A DNA stretch of 45,017 bases. Origin: Paludibacter sp. GTDB taxonomy: Bacteria > Bacteroidota > Bacteroidia > Bacteroidales > Paludibacteraceae. The position numbers were made by a program, and so were the translations under genes. Under the pieces are notes generated by a model. It saw only the letters and a program-made list of their open reading frames with translations. It searched no databases and was not told the origin of the DNA. Positions 19,545-30,111 of the stretch are shown here, one piece after another (position 1 is the stretch's first letter; the number at the start of each line of letters is the position of its first letter). The stretch lies in contig JARLGX010000016.1 of assembly GCA_031292575.1 (NCBI GenBank), forward strand, positions 1 to 45,017. Direction: 5' to 3'.

Positions 19545-22500
19545 TCAGATACGAACATGAACAAGTTGACTGTTTTCCTGTATATCCATACATTTTTTCA
19601 GCTTTATTTCTGTAAAAGCCGGCCTTTGCTCTTCATTTGTCTGTATTCCTTCTTTGGGTTCTAATTCATGCTTAGGTGTCAGCATTAATTGTATCTTACG
19701 CTCTAATGCTGATAATTCGCTTTTTAGCTTTTTCAATTCCTCTTCTTTTTTCCATGTTCCATTTACTATTTCTTGTAAAGTGGGTATATCTCTTTCAAGC
19801 GTTACATTTTGAACTTTATACTGTTCAATTAGTTTTGGGATACGCTCTAATGCATTCAAAAAGTTTAGAGCAGCCGCTTTTTGGTCAGACATTGCTATCT
19901 GACCATTATTGTAAGTGTACTTGTAAGCCCCTTCGATAAAGAAACGGTTTTGTTTCTCTTCCTGACTATCTTTTTCTGTTATTTCAGTCTTAACAAGGAT
20001 GGAAAATCCATATAATTCACCGATAGGCACATATTCACCACCTGTGGTAGCATTTTTGGCAATCTCCTGTAACTTTGTCCCAACACTCTTCACATCCGTT
20101 GCTTGCAATCCATCTAATCGTAGAGGATTAAGGGAATATCCATCCTGATCGGTTTTGGCATGAGATTGGAATGCAGCATAATCAGAGCTCATTCTGCCAA
20201 TACATTGGTTATTGTGATCAAATATTCGGGTATATTCCTGCAACTTCCATCCTGCGCCATTTTTCGCTTTGTTGAACGACTTGCGCTCACTCTCCAGTGC
20301 TGCAACCTTCTTTTCCAATCGGGATTTATCCAATAAGTCGGTATTACCCGAAAGAATAGCCATATACTCCGAGAAATTCATTCCACTTTTCTCATCCATT
20401 GCTCCCTCATCAATGGTACGTGCACCCATCGCACCGCTTTTAAGTTGCGAAATGAAAGTCTGTTTGCAATGCAGCAGATTGAATTTATAACTGTCAAGCG
20501 ATTTCTCAACGGCGTAGATAACTACATCCACCTGATTGTTTGCGTATAATTTAGCTACCTCATTCCCTTTTCTAACCGCACGACCATCCCGTTGCTGTAG
20601 GTCAGATGGCCGCCACGGTGTATCAAGATGATGTACCGTAACTGCTCGTTTTTGAGCATTTACACCCGTACCAAGCATAGAAGTAGAACCAAAGATAATA
20701 CGAACCTTTCCATCATTCATTGCATCTATGACTGACTTACGGGCTTTTTCTGTTTTACATTCCTGAATAAATCGCACTTCTGAGTGCGGAATACCATGGT
20801 CTTCCACTAACTTACGTTTAATCTCCGAATAAACACTCCACGATCCCGGTTGATAAGTGCCTAAATCAGAAAAGACAAATTGCGTTCCTTTTTGTTCCCC
20901 ATACTTGTGATAGTAGGCGGCAATCGTTTTGGCACAGTGACTCGCCTTGTTGTCGGGGTGATCACTGTATTTCTCGAAATCAATCATACGCAAATCAAGA
21001 GCCATCTTACGGGCATAATCAGTGGCAATAAGCATTTTTGCTTTTTCCTCCGATTCAGAAAGTTTTTCACGTCCAAGAATTGTAGCATCTCCTGTTTGAG
21101 CAAACTCCATTAACTTTTGTATAAAATCTTCCTGTTCGGGTGTAGGAGGTATGTTGTGTAGTATTTCATTCTTATTGGGACGATCCACGCCAACATCTTC
21201 TGCTGTCCGGTAATCCGTGATTTCATTATAAAAGGCTGCCAGTTCCGGCACTTTGATAAAGTAACGGAAACGTTCTTTCTGGATTACCTGATTGGTAACT
21301 GAGAATTCAAAATCGGTGGTTTTCTTGGCAAATATGGCTGCCCATGCGTCGAAACAATTGATGTTCTGCCGCTCCAGTTCCTTTGGTCGAAGGTATTTGA
21401 ATAGCAAATAAAGCTCGGTCAGTGAGTTAGAAATGGTTGTACCCGACAGGTATGTTGCCCCAAGATCTTTTCCTGTTAACTCCTGTATGGTGCGTAAGGC
21501 ATATAGCATATTGAGAGCCTTCTGACTACCATCCTGATTCCCCAATCCGGCTACACGGTCATGTCGGGTATTGAACATGAGATTTTTAAATTGGTGGCTT
21601 TCGTCTACAAATAGATGATCTATTCCCATTTGTTTGAAGTCTACCACGTCATCCGTACGTGAAGTGATGGAGTGCGCTATGGTTTCCAGTTTGACGGAAA
21701 GGTTTATCTTTCGTTTTTCCAATCCTTTAAGCATCGCACGGGATACATCTTTTCCACCGTGACGCAACACTTCCAAGTTCTCTTCCACCGTATCCAGCTC
21801 CGCTTGCAGGATGCGTTGTTGTAGTTCGGGTGACTGTGGTATCTTCCCGAATTGATCGTGCGACATAATCACACAGTCCCAATCGTTGTTCTTGATATTA
21901 TTGAAGAATTTCACACGATTTTGCACAGAAAAATCCTTCTCAGTAGCATAGAGAATCTTGGCGTTTGGATAAGCGGTACGATAGCATTCTGCAATTTCTC
22001 CGATATTGACTTTCAATCCGATAATCATAGGTTTGTGCGCCAATCCCAAACGGTGCATTTCATGTGCTGCAATACACATAATGAGTGTTTTACCCGTACC
22101 GACCTCATGGTCACAAATACCACCACCGTTTTGTTTTAGCATCCATACGCAATCTTTCTGGCTCTTGTACACTTCATTAATATTGTACTTCTTTTCCAGA
22201 GCTTTTAAATCGATGTCGGGAAATGTCTGGTGCGAACCGTCGTAAGAAGGGCGCACGAAGCAGTTGAACTTCCGGTTGTACATATCTGCCAACCTATTTT
22301 GAAACTCCGGCGATTGCTCCTGGAGCCAGTCGGTAAAACCATTTCGTATTTCATCAATCTTACTGTTGGCCAGTTGTATGGCTTCACTGTCCCTAACTTT
22401 AATATCATTGCCGTTTTCGTCTTTCCCGATACTTTTAGAAATATCTGGAACAGTATTGACCAACGCATTTTTCAAAAGATTGATACCATCATAAGTACGG

Positions 22501-25022
22501 TAATATCCCTTTATAGCATATTGGTCCAAGATTTTGGCATTCTTCATTCCGCACTTGATAGAATACTCGTCCATGCTCTCCGAATAACTAATGCTAATAT
22601 CTGCATCAAGCAAGTGCTGGGCATAAGCCGTGTAAATTCCTGTCGGTATCCACCGTTCCCCAAAATTGAAGTCCAGCTCGTCAAAAGTGATAGGGCGTGG
22701 AATAGCTTCCTTAAGTACATTGAGGGCTTCTTTTTCTCGTTCGTCATGCGGGTTCAGCTTCATCCACTCTTCAATTTGCTCTGCCTTTTCTACCACATTA
22801 CCGGCAACAAAACGGTCTTGAATCTCGAAGTTGGCAATCAATGGATTGAAGAAAATACGTCCTTTAAGTTCGTTGATTAGTTCCTCCTGACTATAATCGC
22901 ATAGCGTTTCCATGTAGTCAAGGTTGACTTCCCCATATTTGTTGAGTGATGCGGATAATGCCTCTTCAGGCAAATCGACATGTGTAGTCTCATTTAGGGA
23001 GAAGGCAACGGGATGATCAAAAATATCCGCCTTGATAAATTGCCCGGCTTCAATACGTTCCAACGAAAGAATGTCTCGCCCAGAAGCATCCATCATAATC
23101 AGCTTCACATTCGCTTTGGTGTTCAGAAACCCGTAACGTTGTACAAACTCATCATAGTAGGAGCTCAAGTATTCGCGTTGTTGCTTATTCTCTTCGTGCA
23201 TTTCCGCTTCATGGGCATACAGACGTTGGTAACTGTCACGGATAGAAATATAAAGCTGTGCTTTTTCTTTTTGCTCTTTCGGTAAATTTAGTGGATGAAA
23301 CGTAGCTCCAAACTGGGTCATACTTTTCAGATAACCCACCTGAGAATTACTTTCCTGAACGAGCGAACCTTCCCGGTGGTACGACTCCAGCTTTTGGGAA
23401 TAACTTCGAGGCTGCATGTCCTCCTCTTTCTTGCGCTGTTCTTCTTCCTGCCTCTTTTGCCGTTCAATTTCTGCCAATTGCCTTTTGTGGTCTTCTTCAC
23501 GGGCATCAGATACCGGGTATAAAAGTTTTGCTGTTTGCTGTTCTTTAGTCGTAGCCTGATTATCAGTCTTAGCTTTGGGAAGAGTATCAAATATGGACTG
23601 CTGCCCCGGTATGTTCGATGTTGAAGGGTGTTTACCACGAGGTTGTTTCCCTAACGTTTGCGCTATCCTTTTTTCCTCTTCTGAGAACCCAAATAAATCA
23701 TATAAACTGATTACGGGTGGTTCAATCTCCGGTTTTTCATCAGCCACAGATTTTTTCTTAGCATCCTGTCTGAAATCAACTATCTTGCTTTCGATAGCTT
23801 CGATTGGGTTATTTATTTCTTCGACTTTAGGCGTTATGACCTTTTCAACTACCGATGATTGCATATCAACACCCTGATACCGGGCTTTATCCAGTCTTTG
23901 GGAAAAATCATCAGTAAGCATACGTCTTAAGTCTGTCGCTATACCCGCAACACCTCCCTGATGCAGGTAAATCATCGCAGGTTTACCGTAAGGATCAGTG
24001 CCTAAGGAACGTGAGGTATAAATAATATGCTTACCATCCTGAAAATATTGATTGGTAGTAGTGCCGGATTCGGAGACATAGCCTTTCAAAAAAGTCTGCT
24101 CCATCGCACTGATTTGTTCTTTACCGGAATGTTTCTGTAAAACGATCAAATCGCTGCCAACTTCAGTATTGGCAATTTCGGTAAAGAGATTATTGGGTAA
24201 GCGGATAGCCGACATAAGGTCTGCGTTTTCCATCAATAGCCGTCGCTGTACTTCATATTGAGGAGTATTCATCACACCTTGTGAGGTTATAAAAGCAACA
24301 ACACCTCCGTCTCGCACAGCATCCAATCCTTTTACAAAGAAATAATTATGGATTGCTTTTGTGGATTGCCGACGTGCATTATTTTTACTTCCACTAAAAA
24401 CCGGATCAAAAACCGCCACATCGCCAAAGGGAATGTTGGATGTTGCCACATCAAAATATCCATTAAAAGGGAGTTCTATTTTCTCAAATCCCTCTACACG
24501 TACTTTGTGCTCTGGATAAAGATGAGAAAGCAGTTTGCCTGTCAGCAAATCTTTCTCAAAAGCCATTATTTCCGCATGAGGGGTATGTTGGGCAAAGGAC
24601 GCAATAAAAGCTCCCTGTCCGGCAGATGGATCAAGGAGTCTTTGGGGGATAACTCCATGTTCCTGCAAGGTATCGGCAAGTGCCGATACTATTTCAGACG
24701 GAGTGTAAAATGCAGTAAGGACAGAACTTTTCAGACTGTCCACATACCGTTTATACTCGGTTTCGTTGGCAGAATTGTTGCGAATAATGCGGTGCAATTC
24801 TGCCGTCATCGGGAACAATTCAAGGTCTGATTTCGCCCAGCGGGCAGTATCGGAAAGATTGGTTGCAGGATTGAGAATGCACTTCAATCCTCCGAACCCG
24901 CAGTAGCGACTCAGGATCTCCTTTTCTTCGAAAGTAGCCTGACGCTTTGTGTTGTCCAATTCAAATACTGTCCGTATCGCCTCGATATTGTCCCGGAACT
25001 TCGCTTTTCGATTAAATGCCAT
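19545..25022 (-). CDS. Giant N6-adenine DNA methylase / SNF2-type helicase of conjugative transposons
   Basis: The 1825-residue protein joins two machines. The N-terminal methyltransferase binds AdoMet through [14 protein letters not shown] (about residues 130-143) and has SNIPFGD (about 195-202) as the variant NPPY-type catalytic motif. The C-terminal half is a superfamily 2 helicase with Walker A in [12 protein letters not shown] (about 970), a DESH box in [12 protein letters not shown] (about 1140) and a motif VI-like [14 protein letters not shown] (about 1470-1485). A Glu/Gln/Lys-rich coiled region lies around 500-560. Such proteins are regular companions of topoisomerase III and DUF1896 on Bacteroidales integrative elements and resemble DarB-type anti-restriction proteins. 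DNA modification or protection during transfer is the likely role, not proven. It overlaps the DUF1896 gene by 11 bp. Whether the C-terminus is natural or clipped at the element's end is unclear. Confidence 0.88.
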   Translation of the reverse strand: MAFNRKAKFRDNIEAIRTVFELDNTKRQATFEEKEILSRYCGFGGLKCILNPATNLSDTARWAKSDLELFPMTAELHRIIRNNSANETEYKRYVDSLKSSVLTAFYTPSEIVSALADTLQEHGVIPQRLLDPSAGQGAFIASFAQHTPHAEIMAFEKDLLTGKLLSHLYPEHKVRVEGFEKIELPFNGYFDVATSNIPFGDVAVFDPVFSGSKNNARRQSTKAIHNYFFVKGLDAVRDGGVVAFITSQGVMNTPQYEVQRRLLMENADLMSAIRLPNNLFTEIANTEVGSDLIVLQKHSGKEQISAMEQTFLKGYVSESGTTTNQYFQDGKHIIYTSRSLGTDPYGKPAMIYLHQGGVAGIATDLRRMLTDDFSQRLDKARYQGVDMQSSVVEKVITPKVEEINNPIEAIESKIVDFRQDAKKKSVADEKPEIEPPVISLYDLFGFSEEEKRIAQTLGKQPRGKHPSTSNIPGQQSIFDTLPKAKTDNQATTKEQQTAKLLYPVSDAREEDHKRQLAEIERQKRQEEEQRKKEEDMQPRSYSQKLESYHREGSLVQESNSQVGYLKSMTQFGATFHPLNLPKEQKEKAQLYISIRDSYQRLYAHEAEMHEENKQQREYLSSYYDEFVQRYGFLNTKANVKLIMMDASGRDILSLERIEAGQFIKADIFDHPVAFSLNETTHVDLPEEALSASLNKYGEVNLDYMETLCDYSQEELINELKGRIFFNPLIANFEIQDRFVAGNVVEKAEQIEEWMKLNPHDEREKEALNVLKEAIPRPITFDELDFNFGERWIPTGIYTAYAQHLLDADISISYSESMDEYSIKCGMKNAKILDQYAIKGYYRTYDGINLLKNALVNTVPDISKSIGKDENGNDIKVRDSEAIQLANSKIDEIRNGFTDWLQEQSPEFQNRLADMYNRKFNCFVRPSYDGSHQTFPDIDLKALEKKYNINEVYKSQKDCVWMLKQNGGGICDHEVGTGKTLIMCIAAHEMHRLGLAHKPMIIGLKVNIGEIAECYRTAYPNAKILYATEKDFSVQNRVKFFNNIKNNDWDCVIMSHDQFGKIPQSPELQQRILQAELDTVEENLEVLRHGGKDVSRAMLKGLEKRKINLSVKLETIAHSITSRTDDVVDFKQMGIDHLFVDESHQFKNLMFNTRHDRVAGLGNQDGSQKALNMLYALRTIQELTGKDLGATYLSGTTISNSLTELYLLFKYLRPKELERQNINCFDAWAAIFAKKTTDFEFSVTNQVIQKERFRYFIKVPELAAFYNEITDYRTAEDVGVDRPNKNEILHNIPPTPEQEDFIQKLMEFAQTGDATILGREKLSESEEKAKMLIATDYARKMALDLRMIDFEKYSDHPDNKASHCAKTIAAYYHKYGEQKGTQFVFSDLGTYQPGSWSVYSEIKRKLVEDHGIPHSEVRFIQECKTEKARKSVIDAMNDGKVRIIFGSTSMLGTGVNAQKRAVTVHHLDTPWRPSDLQQRDGRAVRKGNEVAKLYANNQVDVVIYAVEKSLDSYKFNLLHCKQTFISQLKSGAMGARTIDEGAMDEKSGMNFSEYMAILSGNTDLLDKSRLEKKVAALESERKSFNKAKNGAGWKLQEYTRIFDHNNQCIGRMSSDYAAFQSHAKTDQDGYSLNPLRLDGLQATDVKSVGTKLQEIAKNATTGGEYVPIGELYGFSILVKTEITEKDSQEEKQNRFFIEGAYKYTYNNGQIAMSDQKAAALNFLNALERIPKLIEQYKVQNVTLERDIPTLQEIVNGTWKKEEELKKLKSELSALERKIQLMLTPKHELEPKEGIQTNEEQRPAFTEIKLKKCMDIQENSQLVHVRI

Positions 25023-25452
25023 ACGATTCGATGTGGATTGAGATGGCTCCGGTTAGCTCTGTATAAAGCGCATCATATTCAGATGTGTAGGCGAAATCAT
25101 CCGAAAGAGGGTATTTTGAAAAAACTTCTTCTAAAAAGGACAATAATTTAAAGGCAAATTCAGTAGCATCACCTTGCGGTACTTCATCTTCGAATTCATT
25201 CCAGAGAACTTCAATAGTGGTATTGAATCTGGAAAAATGAAGACCTTGTAGCAATGTAGCCATTGCCAATTCTTGTGATCCTTCTGTAGTATATCCGTCT
25301 AATCTGGCTTGTTCGTAAGTATCGGTTGCAAGGTCAGCACGCTCTTCAATGAAATCTGTATCTGAGAGTAAATTGGGGTGGTTTTCGCTAAGGTAGGATA
25401 GGAGATATAATCCGTAATAGGATAATTCTTGAGGTTTATTCTTGTTTTTCAT
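25012..25452 (-). CDS. DUF1896 family protein
   Basis: I choose the ATG at 25452 ([20 protein letters not shown]), giving 146 residues. The longer frame to 25545 would begin inside an inverted repeat and adds an unlikely Gly/Phe-rich stretch. The protein is acidic and mostly helical, with the DUF1896 features [20 protein letters not shown] and the segment around [17 protein letters not shown]. The family occurs almost only on Bacteroidales conjugative transposons between topoisomerase III and the large methylase-helicase, as here; its function is unknown. Its ATG lies 4 nt after the right arm of a long inverted repeat that could hide the ribosome-binding region. Confidence 0.85.
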   Translation of the reverse strand: MKNKNKPQELSYYGLYLLSYLSENHPNLLSDTDFIEERADLATDTYEQARLDGYTTEGSQELAMATLLQGLHFSRFNTTIEVLWNEFEDEVPQGDATEFAFKLLSFLEEVFSKYPLSDDFAYTSEYDALYTELTGAISIHIESYGI

Positions 25453-25456
25453 ATTT

Positions 25457-25547
25457 CTGTGGATTTTAGTGGGTGATAATGATAAAAGGGATAAACGGAA
25501 AAAGCACTCCGGGATCCCTCCCGAAGTGCCACCACTAAAATCCACAG
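25457..25547 (-). promoter_or_regulatory. Nested inverted repeat in the DUF1896 leader (possible attenuator and RBS sequestration)
   Basis: CTGTGGATTTTAGTGG (25457-25472) and its exact reverse complement (25532-25547) form a perfect 16-bp inverted repeat. Between them sits a second stem, gcactccggga (25504-25514) with tcccgaagtgc (25519-25529), 11 bp with one mismatch. On the minus-strand transcript that inner hairpin is followed by TTTTT, the signature of an intrinsic terminator. The outer 3' arm ends 4 nt before the DUF1896 ATG. The inner hairpin could therefore end topoisomerase transcripts, and the outer stem could close the start of the next gene. Confidence 0.7.
25498..25529 (-). terminator. 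Intrinsic terminator between topoisomerase III and DUF1896 genes
   Basis: On the minus strand, GCACTTCGGGA-ggga-TCCCGGAGTGC is followed directly by TTTTTCC, giving an 11-bp GC-rich stem with one mismatch and a short T run. It lies about 85 nt after the topoisomerase stop and about 45 nt before the DUF1896 ATG, inside the larger 16-bp inverted repeat. Confidence 0.65.
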
Positions 25548-25600
25548 TAGCTCCGTATTAACTATACAGTTTAAACGATTTGAGACTGAGAATTCAGTGG

Positions 25601-25608
25601 CAAAGATA
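25601..25608 (-). promoter_or_regulatory. Putative -7 promoter box upstream of the DUF1896 gene
   Basis: TATCTTTG on the minus strand matches TAnnTTTG and lies in the gap just after the topoisomerase stop. No TTTG is found at the expected -33 spacing. If it is active, the transcript would begin just before the nested hairpins, which would then act as a leader attenuator. Confidence 0.35.
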
Positions 25609-25612
25609 ACCA

Positions 25613-27700
25613 TTAATTTCTTTTTTTGTTTTTATCGTTCTTTTTTGAATCAGGGAAAATGAATTTGGTTTTTAGCTCTTCATCGAAAGTAATAATAGCA
25701 CTGAAAGCTTTTCCCTGTTTACTGTTGAATCCTTTGATGACTCCTGTTTTTCCATAGGATAACAAATCCAATAGCTCCTGATCAGTCAGTGTTTTTCCGG
25801 CAATCTGTCGAAAAACAGGAAACCCGCAAGACGGATTGTCGCAACGTACCACTTTACTGAAGAACTGCATGCTTCCTGTTTCACATTTGGGACACAGACA
25901 CTCTGTTCCTTTGTGGGTAAACAACTTATCACAGGTCAGCAACTCTGTTGTAATTTGAGTCGTGTAAGCCTCAATCCCCGCACGAAAGCTATCAGCTTGT
26001 ATTTCTCCGCTTTCGATATTAGCCAATGATAATTCCCATTCGCCTGTCATTTCCACGTTTGCGATGCGCATGTCTTTGACAACCGAATACATGGCAAGTC
26101 CTTTCTCTGTTGGAACAAGCGATTTCTTTTGCCTCACCATGTATTCACGTTGAAACAAGGTTTCGATAATGGAAGCACGTGTAGCGGGAGTACCGATACC
26201 ACACTCTTTCATAGATTGGCGCAACTCTTCGTCTTCAGTATCTTTACCTGCCGTTTCCATTGCAGCAAGCAAGGTGGCTTCGGTATGCATAGGTTTGGGC
26301 TTTGTTTGGCCTTCTGTGATAGAGCATGCTTTTATAGGCAGCGTATCACCTTCTTTCCACTCGGGAAGTACAATTTCTTCTTTTTCCTCACCATAAATAG
26401 CCCTCCAACCTTTTTGTTTTATCACAGTGCCCTTTATCGTAAAAGCTATATCGGCGCAGAGTGCCGATACGGAAGTTACATCCTTTACGCACTTGTCAGA
26501 AAAGGCTTCGAGCATACGCCCGATAATCATGTTGTAGATAAGTGCTTCGTCTGATGAAAGATTAATGGGTTTCACACCCGTTATCAATAAAGCGTGGTGA
26601 TCTGTGATTTTTGAATCGTTCACACTGCGGCGAGTTGGTTCTTGCAGACGACTTACGTGATTTTTCCAAGCTGAATTCCCTTTTAGCATAAGCAGTAATG
26701 CTGGAATTTCAGCAAATACATCTTCAGGGATATAGCGGCTACCTGTACGGGGATAGGTGATGAGTTTAGCTTCGTATAATTTTTGAACAATACTCAGTGT
26801 TTTATCCGCTGAGAATCCATGCTTACTATTCGCCTCTTTTTGAAGGGTAGTCAAATCGTATAGTAAGGGAGTTTCCTCTGTAGTTTCTTTGCGTTCCACT
26901 TTCGTAACGGTGATGGTGTTACTACTTTTGACGGCTTGAAAGCATCCTTCGGCATACTGTTTGTCTTTCCATTTCTCCACAGAACTCAATTTCACTACTT
27001 CGTCTTTATCGCGACCATCCGTTGAAACATGCAGTTGCCAGAATGTTTCGGAAACGAACTGTTTGTTTTCCCAATATCGGGCGCACACCATTGCCAGAGT
27101 AGGAGTTTGTACTCTTCCGAGCGAATATGTTCCTCTTCCGGCGGCTATGGTGATGGCTTGTGTGGCATTGAGGCCAACCAGCCAATCCGCTTCGCTACGA
27201 GCTTTAGCGGCATAATACAAGCGGTCGTAGCGATTCCCGCTTTTCAGATTATTCAATCCTTCACGAATGGCTTTGTCGGTGAGTGAATTGATCCAAAGGC
27301 GGTCGAAGGGTGTGGCACATCCTATGTATTCGTAGAGGTAACGAAAGATTAATTCCCCTTCACGTCCGGCATCGGTAGCCACAATAATCTTTTCGCTTTC
27401 ACGAAACAGTTGTGCAATGATTTTAATTTGCGCCACCACATCACTGTCTGGAGTATATCCATTAGCTGTTTTGACCTGACGAGGAATAAGCGTGAATACG
27501 GGTGGAATGATGGGCAGGTTGTCCCGATGGAAACCTTTGAAACCGTATTCGTCAGGCAATGCCGGTGTTACTAAATGTCCGAAAGCCCACGTTACGTGGT
27601 AACCGTTACCAGTTAGGTAACCGGTCTCTCTTTTTGTGGCTCCCACAATTTGAGCAATTTCACGAGCTACGCTCGGCTTTTCTGCAATAATTGTTTTCAT
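25613..27700 (-). CDS. topB: DNA topoisomerase III (type IA), CTnDOT Exc-like
   Basis: The 695-residue protein begins directly with the TOPRIM domain (MKTIIAEKPSVAREIAQIVG; DAGREGELIFR at about residues 115-125). It has the type IA core with the active-site tyrosine in LITYPRTGSRYIP at about residue 315. Near the C-terminus there is a cysteine-containing zinc-binding-like segment (about residues 612-650, with CLCPKC and CDNPSCGF). It relaxes or decatenates DNA by single-strand passage. On CTnDOT the equivalent gene, exc, belongs to the excision operon downstream of xis2c, xis2d and orf3, and the same order is seen here. The sequence CCACTAAAATCCACC ends 15 nt before its ATG and is repeated before the DUF1896 gene. 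Confidence 0.93.
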   Translation of the reverse strand: MKTIIAEKPSVAREIAQIVGATKRETGYLTGNGYHVTWAFGHLVTPALPDEYGFKGFHRDNLPIIPPVFTLIPRQVKTANGYTPDSDVVAQIKIIAQLFRESEKIIVATDAGREGELIFRYLYEYIGCATPFDRLWINSLTDKAIREGLNNLKSGNRYDRLYYAAKARSEADWLVGLNATQAITIAAGRGTYSLGRVQTPTLAMVCARYWENKQFVSETFWQLHVSTDGRDKDEVVKLSSVEKWKDKQYAEGCFQAVKSSNTITVTKVERKETTEETPLLYDLTTLQKEANSKHGFSADKTLSIVQKLYEAKLITYPRTGSRYIPEDVFAEIPALLLMLKGNSAWKNHVSRLQEPTRRSVNDSKITDHHALLITGVKPINLSSDEALIYNMIIGRMLEAFSDKCVKDVTSVSALCADIAFTIKGTVIKQKGWRAIYGEEKEEIVLPEWKEGDTLPIKACSITEGQTKPKPMHTEATLLAAMETAGKDTEDEELRQSMKECGIGTPATRASIIETLFQREYMVRQKKSLVPTEKGLAMYSVVKDMRIANVEMTGEWELSLANIESGEIQADSFRAGIEAYTTQITTELLTCDKLFTHKGTECLCPKCETGSMQFFSKVVRCDNPSCGFPVFRQIAGKTLTDQELLDLLSYGKTGVIKGFNSKQGKAFSAIITFDEELKTKFIFPDSKKNDKNKKRN

Positions 27701-27715
27701 AATGATTTATATTTT

Positions 27716-27730
27716 GGTGGATTTTAGTGG
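27716..27730 (-). repeat. Copy of the CCACTAAAATCCAC motif in the topoisomerase III leader
   Basis: On the minus strand CCACTAAAATCCACC stands 15 nt upstream of the topoisomerase ATG. The same 14-base core stands 4 nt upstream of the DUF1896 ATG (25457-25472), and an inverted copy lies at 25532-25547. Three copies within 2.3 kb, two of them directly before start codons, suggest a shared protein-binding or RNA-pairing site. Confidence 0.6.
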
Positions 27731-27744
27731 TTTGCTTTCAGGCT

Positions 27745-29280
27745 TCAGACTCCTATGCCCTTTGGCTTGTTTTGGCGTTGTTCCTGTTGCTTATTAATGG
27801 GAGCTGTTTGTTCCTGAAGCATTGGTTTCCCGATGTGTTTGGTTGCTTCATTGGTTTTTCCATCAGAATTGACTGCTACCTGTGTCCGGTTTTCCGATGC
27901 CGGTATCACCTGTTGAGCATGGGAAACGTCGGGGTCAGAGCGGTAATATTTCGGTTTGCCTTCTTCCTGATTGAATTTGATATACGCAGTGTAAGGTTGA
28001 CCCTGTTTGTCATGCACCATATCCTTTACGAGAATTGTTTTCCCCGCGGTATAATCGGATTGTTGCTCTGGTGTCAGTGTTACACCTCCAAAAGTTTTAG
28101 GTGCTCGGATATTTCCATTAGCATCCAGCCATTGGAAGCGGTTGTCTTTCGATTGTTGTTTTTCTTCTTGCTTTTCGATTTTCTTTCCTTGAGAGTTTTC
28201 TTGCTTTAACTGTGAACTGTGTGGGACAAACTCAACACCCCTTTGCTCTACATTTACCTGTAAAGTGGCTGTAAATTTCTTTCCATTAGCGAGTATAATC
28301 TCTTTGTTAGAAATTGGCTGCCCGGAACGAAGCGTTTTTATGTCCTGTTCTGTAAGTGCCGTATTACCTATCTTATCGGGAATACGAACTTTATTGACAG
28401 GAATAGCAACTACATTATTGGTCAGGCGGTCGATACTGATATAAGCCGGTACAGTTTTCCCTGTATTTTTATCCGTTAGCTGTGCAATGCGACCCATATT
28501 TCCCGTCTTTTTCAAGTGGTCTTTATCTTCTGCAGAAAAACTGTATCCTTCAAAAGCTTTATCCAATTGAGGCTCTTTGCGAATCAAATGTGGTACGAGC
28601 TGTACATTACCGTTTGGTAGCACCTTGAAAGATAGTCGGGCTTCGGTTTCAAAACGTTCATCTCCGAATTTAGGGGCAACTGTTACAAGAGAGGACTTGC
28701 CGAAATTAAGCATCTTCTTGAGGTCACCCGATGCTTCTAAAGACTGACGGTTTACACCCCATTTTTCTTCCAACTCCGGCCAGTTGATCCGGCTTTCATC
28801 AATAGGTTGATATTCTTTCTTCTGTTTGTCCCCTTGTTGTGCTTCCGGCTGTTGTCCTTTCGCTTCTGATTGTTCCTGCGGTGTTTTTTCTTTTAAGAGA
28901 GTTTCGGTTTGTTCTTGTTTTGCCAGTTTTTCATATTTTTCTGTATCTACAAGATGCGGAACAAGCAGCTCCTTATTTGCTTCAGGATTTTTGAGCAAGT
29001 CTTTGAGCACTGCTAACACATTCTCCACTCCGTCAGCTGTCACGCGATAAAAACCAAAACGTTTCGGCTCTTTGCACTGGCGGAAGAAATTGCTAAAGAA
29101 GTTATCCAGTACATCTCCGTTTCGGTCAAACCTCAAAAAGGCTTGTCCGTTTTCAGGTTTGGTACCCGTAACATTCGGCGTTCCGTCACTTTTCAGTCCG
29201 GCAACCACACCGATTTCTCCTGTTTTCTCATCTCTGACGACGAGAACATCTTTTTCTGTTTCTTTCTTTTTCAGTTCCAT
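27745..29280 (-). CDS. DUF4099/DUF3945 protein, CTnDOT Orf3-like
   Basis: The 511-residue cytosolic protein has three parts. The N-terminal domain (about 1-115) includes FLRFDRNGDVLDNFFSNFFRQ. A Gln/Glu/Lys-rich linker spans about 115-160. Next comes a DUF4099-like segment (INWPELEEKWGVNRQSLEAS, about 164-185) and then repeated DUF3945-like blocks (for example ISNKEIILANGKKFTATLQV and FGGVTLTPEQQSDYTAGKTI). The C-terminus is again Gln-rich. The families are found mainly on Bacteroidales mobile elements next to topoisomerase III, matching the position of orf3 in the CTnDOT excision operon, where it was reported as dispensable. The biochemical function is unknown. Confidence 0.85.
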   Translation of the reverse strand: MELKKKETEKDVLVVRDEKTGEIGVVAGLKSDGTPNVTGTKPENGQAFLRFDRNGDVLDNFFSNFFRQCKEPKRFGFYRVTADGVENVLAVLKDLLKNPEANKELLVPHLVDTEKYEKLAKQEQTETLLKEKTPQEQSEAKGQQPEAQQGDKQKKEYQPIDESRINWPELEEKWGVNRQSLEASGDLKKMLNFGKSSLVTVAPKFGDERFETEARLSFKVLPNGNVQLVPHLIRKEPQLDKAFEGYSFSAEDKDHLKKTGNMGRIAQLTDKNTGKTVPAYISIDRLTNNVVAIPVNKVRIPDKIGNTALTEQDIKTLRSGQPISNKEIILANGKKFTATLQVNVEQRGVEFVPHSSQLKQENSQGKKIEKQEEKQQSKDNRFQWLDANGNIRAPKTFGGVTLTPEQQSDYTAGKTILVKDMVHDKQGQPYTAYIKFNQEEGKPKYYRSDPDVSHAQQVIPASENRTQVAVNSDGKTNEATKHIGKPMLQEQTAPINKQQEQRQNKPKGIGV

Positions 29281-29387
29281 AGGTTGTTGAATTTAATGAT
29301 ATATTGAAATTGGTAGTCGAAAATTTTAGAGATTCCGAGCGGTAATTCTATTGATTCCGAATCTTGTTGAGAGTTGCGGTATTGGCT

Positions 29388-29720
29388 TTACGTTGGAATC
29401 TTCTCCCCGCTATTCTCTTTTCGGAATTCTTTGAAATAACTCTTAATGAATAGTTGTACGTCCGATTCTTTGTAATAGACTTTATGCCAAAGCATGTGGT
29501 AGGTTAAGGCTCCTAAACTGCGGTATCGTTGCAATGAGCGTTTGCTTGTTTGCAGAAGTTGACACAAGTCCTGATTATCTAGTAATCGTTCGCCATCCAG
29601 ATATTTCGCCTCCTTTACATCTTTGCACGCAAGTGTAGCTAATATTTTTTCGTTGCGGTCAAAACGCTCCATGATACGTTTCATCCACAACTCAAAAGTA
29701 TCGGTATCTAATAGGCTCAT
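29388..29720 (-). CDS. Small helix-turn-helix protein, Xis2d-like excision factor
   Basis: This 110-residue protein contains an excisionase/MerR-type helix-turn-helix: LLDNQDLCQLLQTSKRSLQR followed by YRSLGALTYHMLWHKVYYKE. The latter is the wing in which a helix is followed by a shaped beta-turn. It overlaps the preceding HTH gene by the 4-base ATGA, a sign of translational coupling. Position and size match xis2d of CTnDOT, a DNA-bending factor needed for excision together with the integrase. The assignment rests on synteny and fold; direct homology was not testable. Confidence 0.8.
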   Translation of the reverse strand: MSLLDTDTFELWMKRIMERFDRNEKILATLACKDVKEAKYLDGERLLDNQDLCQLLQTSKRSLQRYRSLGALTYHMLWHKVYYKESDVQLFIKSYFKEFRKENSGEKIPT

Positions 29721-30058
29721 AGTGTGGTGGCTTTATGGGTAAGTAAATAGCCTTTTCTGAACTCATCCAAGGTTTGCGGATTGCAGGAGACAATTCTTTC
29801 ACGAATACACTTCTCGATATCAGATAGCCGGTATAAACATTTGCTCCGAATCATGCTATACGAAATAGTACGATCTTTTCGCATACGTTGAAGCGTACGT
29901 GTACTGATTTTAAGCAGATCAGCCAATTCCTCACTGGTCAGCCATATCTCAGGTTCTTGGGTAGGTACATTTTCTTTTTTGAAAACATAGGTTGCAATCC
30001 GGTCAATTTTATTCGCCAAATCTTTGTAAACCTCGTGATCTATTGTTATGATTTCCAT
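29717..30058 (-). CDS. Small helix-turn-helix protein, Xis2c-like excision factor
   Basis: The 113-residue protein has an excisionase-like helix-turn-helix in IWLTSEELADLLKISTRTLQ, followed by RMRKDRTISYSMIRSKCLYR. It is the first gene of the xis2c-xis2d-orf3-exc-like series and overlaps its partner by ATGA. In CTnDOT the corresponding protein binds the attachment region and is essential for excision. An operator-like inverted repeat lies about 55 bp upstream (30112-30133). It is a paralogue of the next gene in fold but clearly different in sequence. Confidence 0.8.
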   Translation of the reverse strand: MEIITIDHEVYKDLANKIDRIATYVFKKENVPTQEPEIWLTSEELADLLKISTRTLQRMRKDRTISYSMIRSKCLYRLSDIEKCIRERIVSCNPQTLDEFRKGYLLTHKATTL

Positions 30059-30111
30059 TTTGCTACTGTTTGATTACATTGCAAAAATGCGGATTGTGGA
30101 TGGGGTGGAAT

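Noticed and set aside
19282-19593. Minus-strand frame of 103 codons at the left junction of the element
   Set aside because: There is no recognisable domain, it overlaps the end of the methylase-helicase gene, and its composition is typical of random AT-rich sequence.
22230-22880. Plus-strand open frame of 216 codons
   Set aside because: It mirrors the methylase-helicase gene, whose domains are clear and continuous on the minus strand.
27727-28209. Plus-strand open frame of 160 codons rich in Phe/Leu/Cys
   Set aside because: It is the shadow of the Gln/Glu/Lys-rich end of the DUF3945 gene; the hydrophobic look comes from the reversed codons and not from membrane helices.
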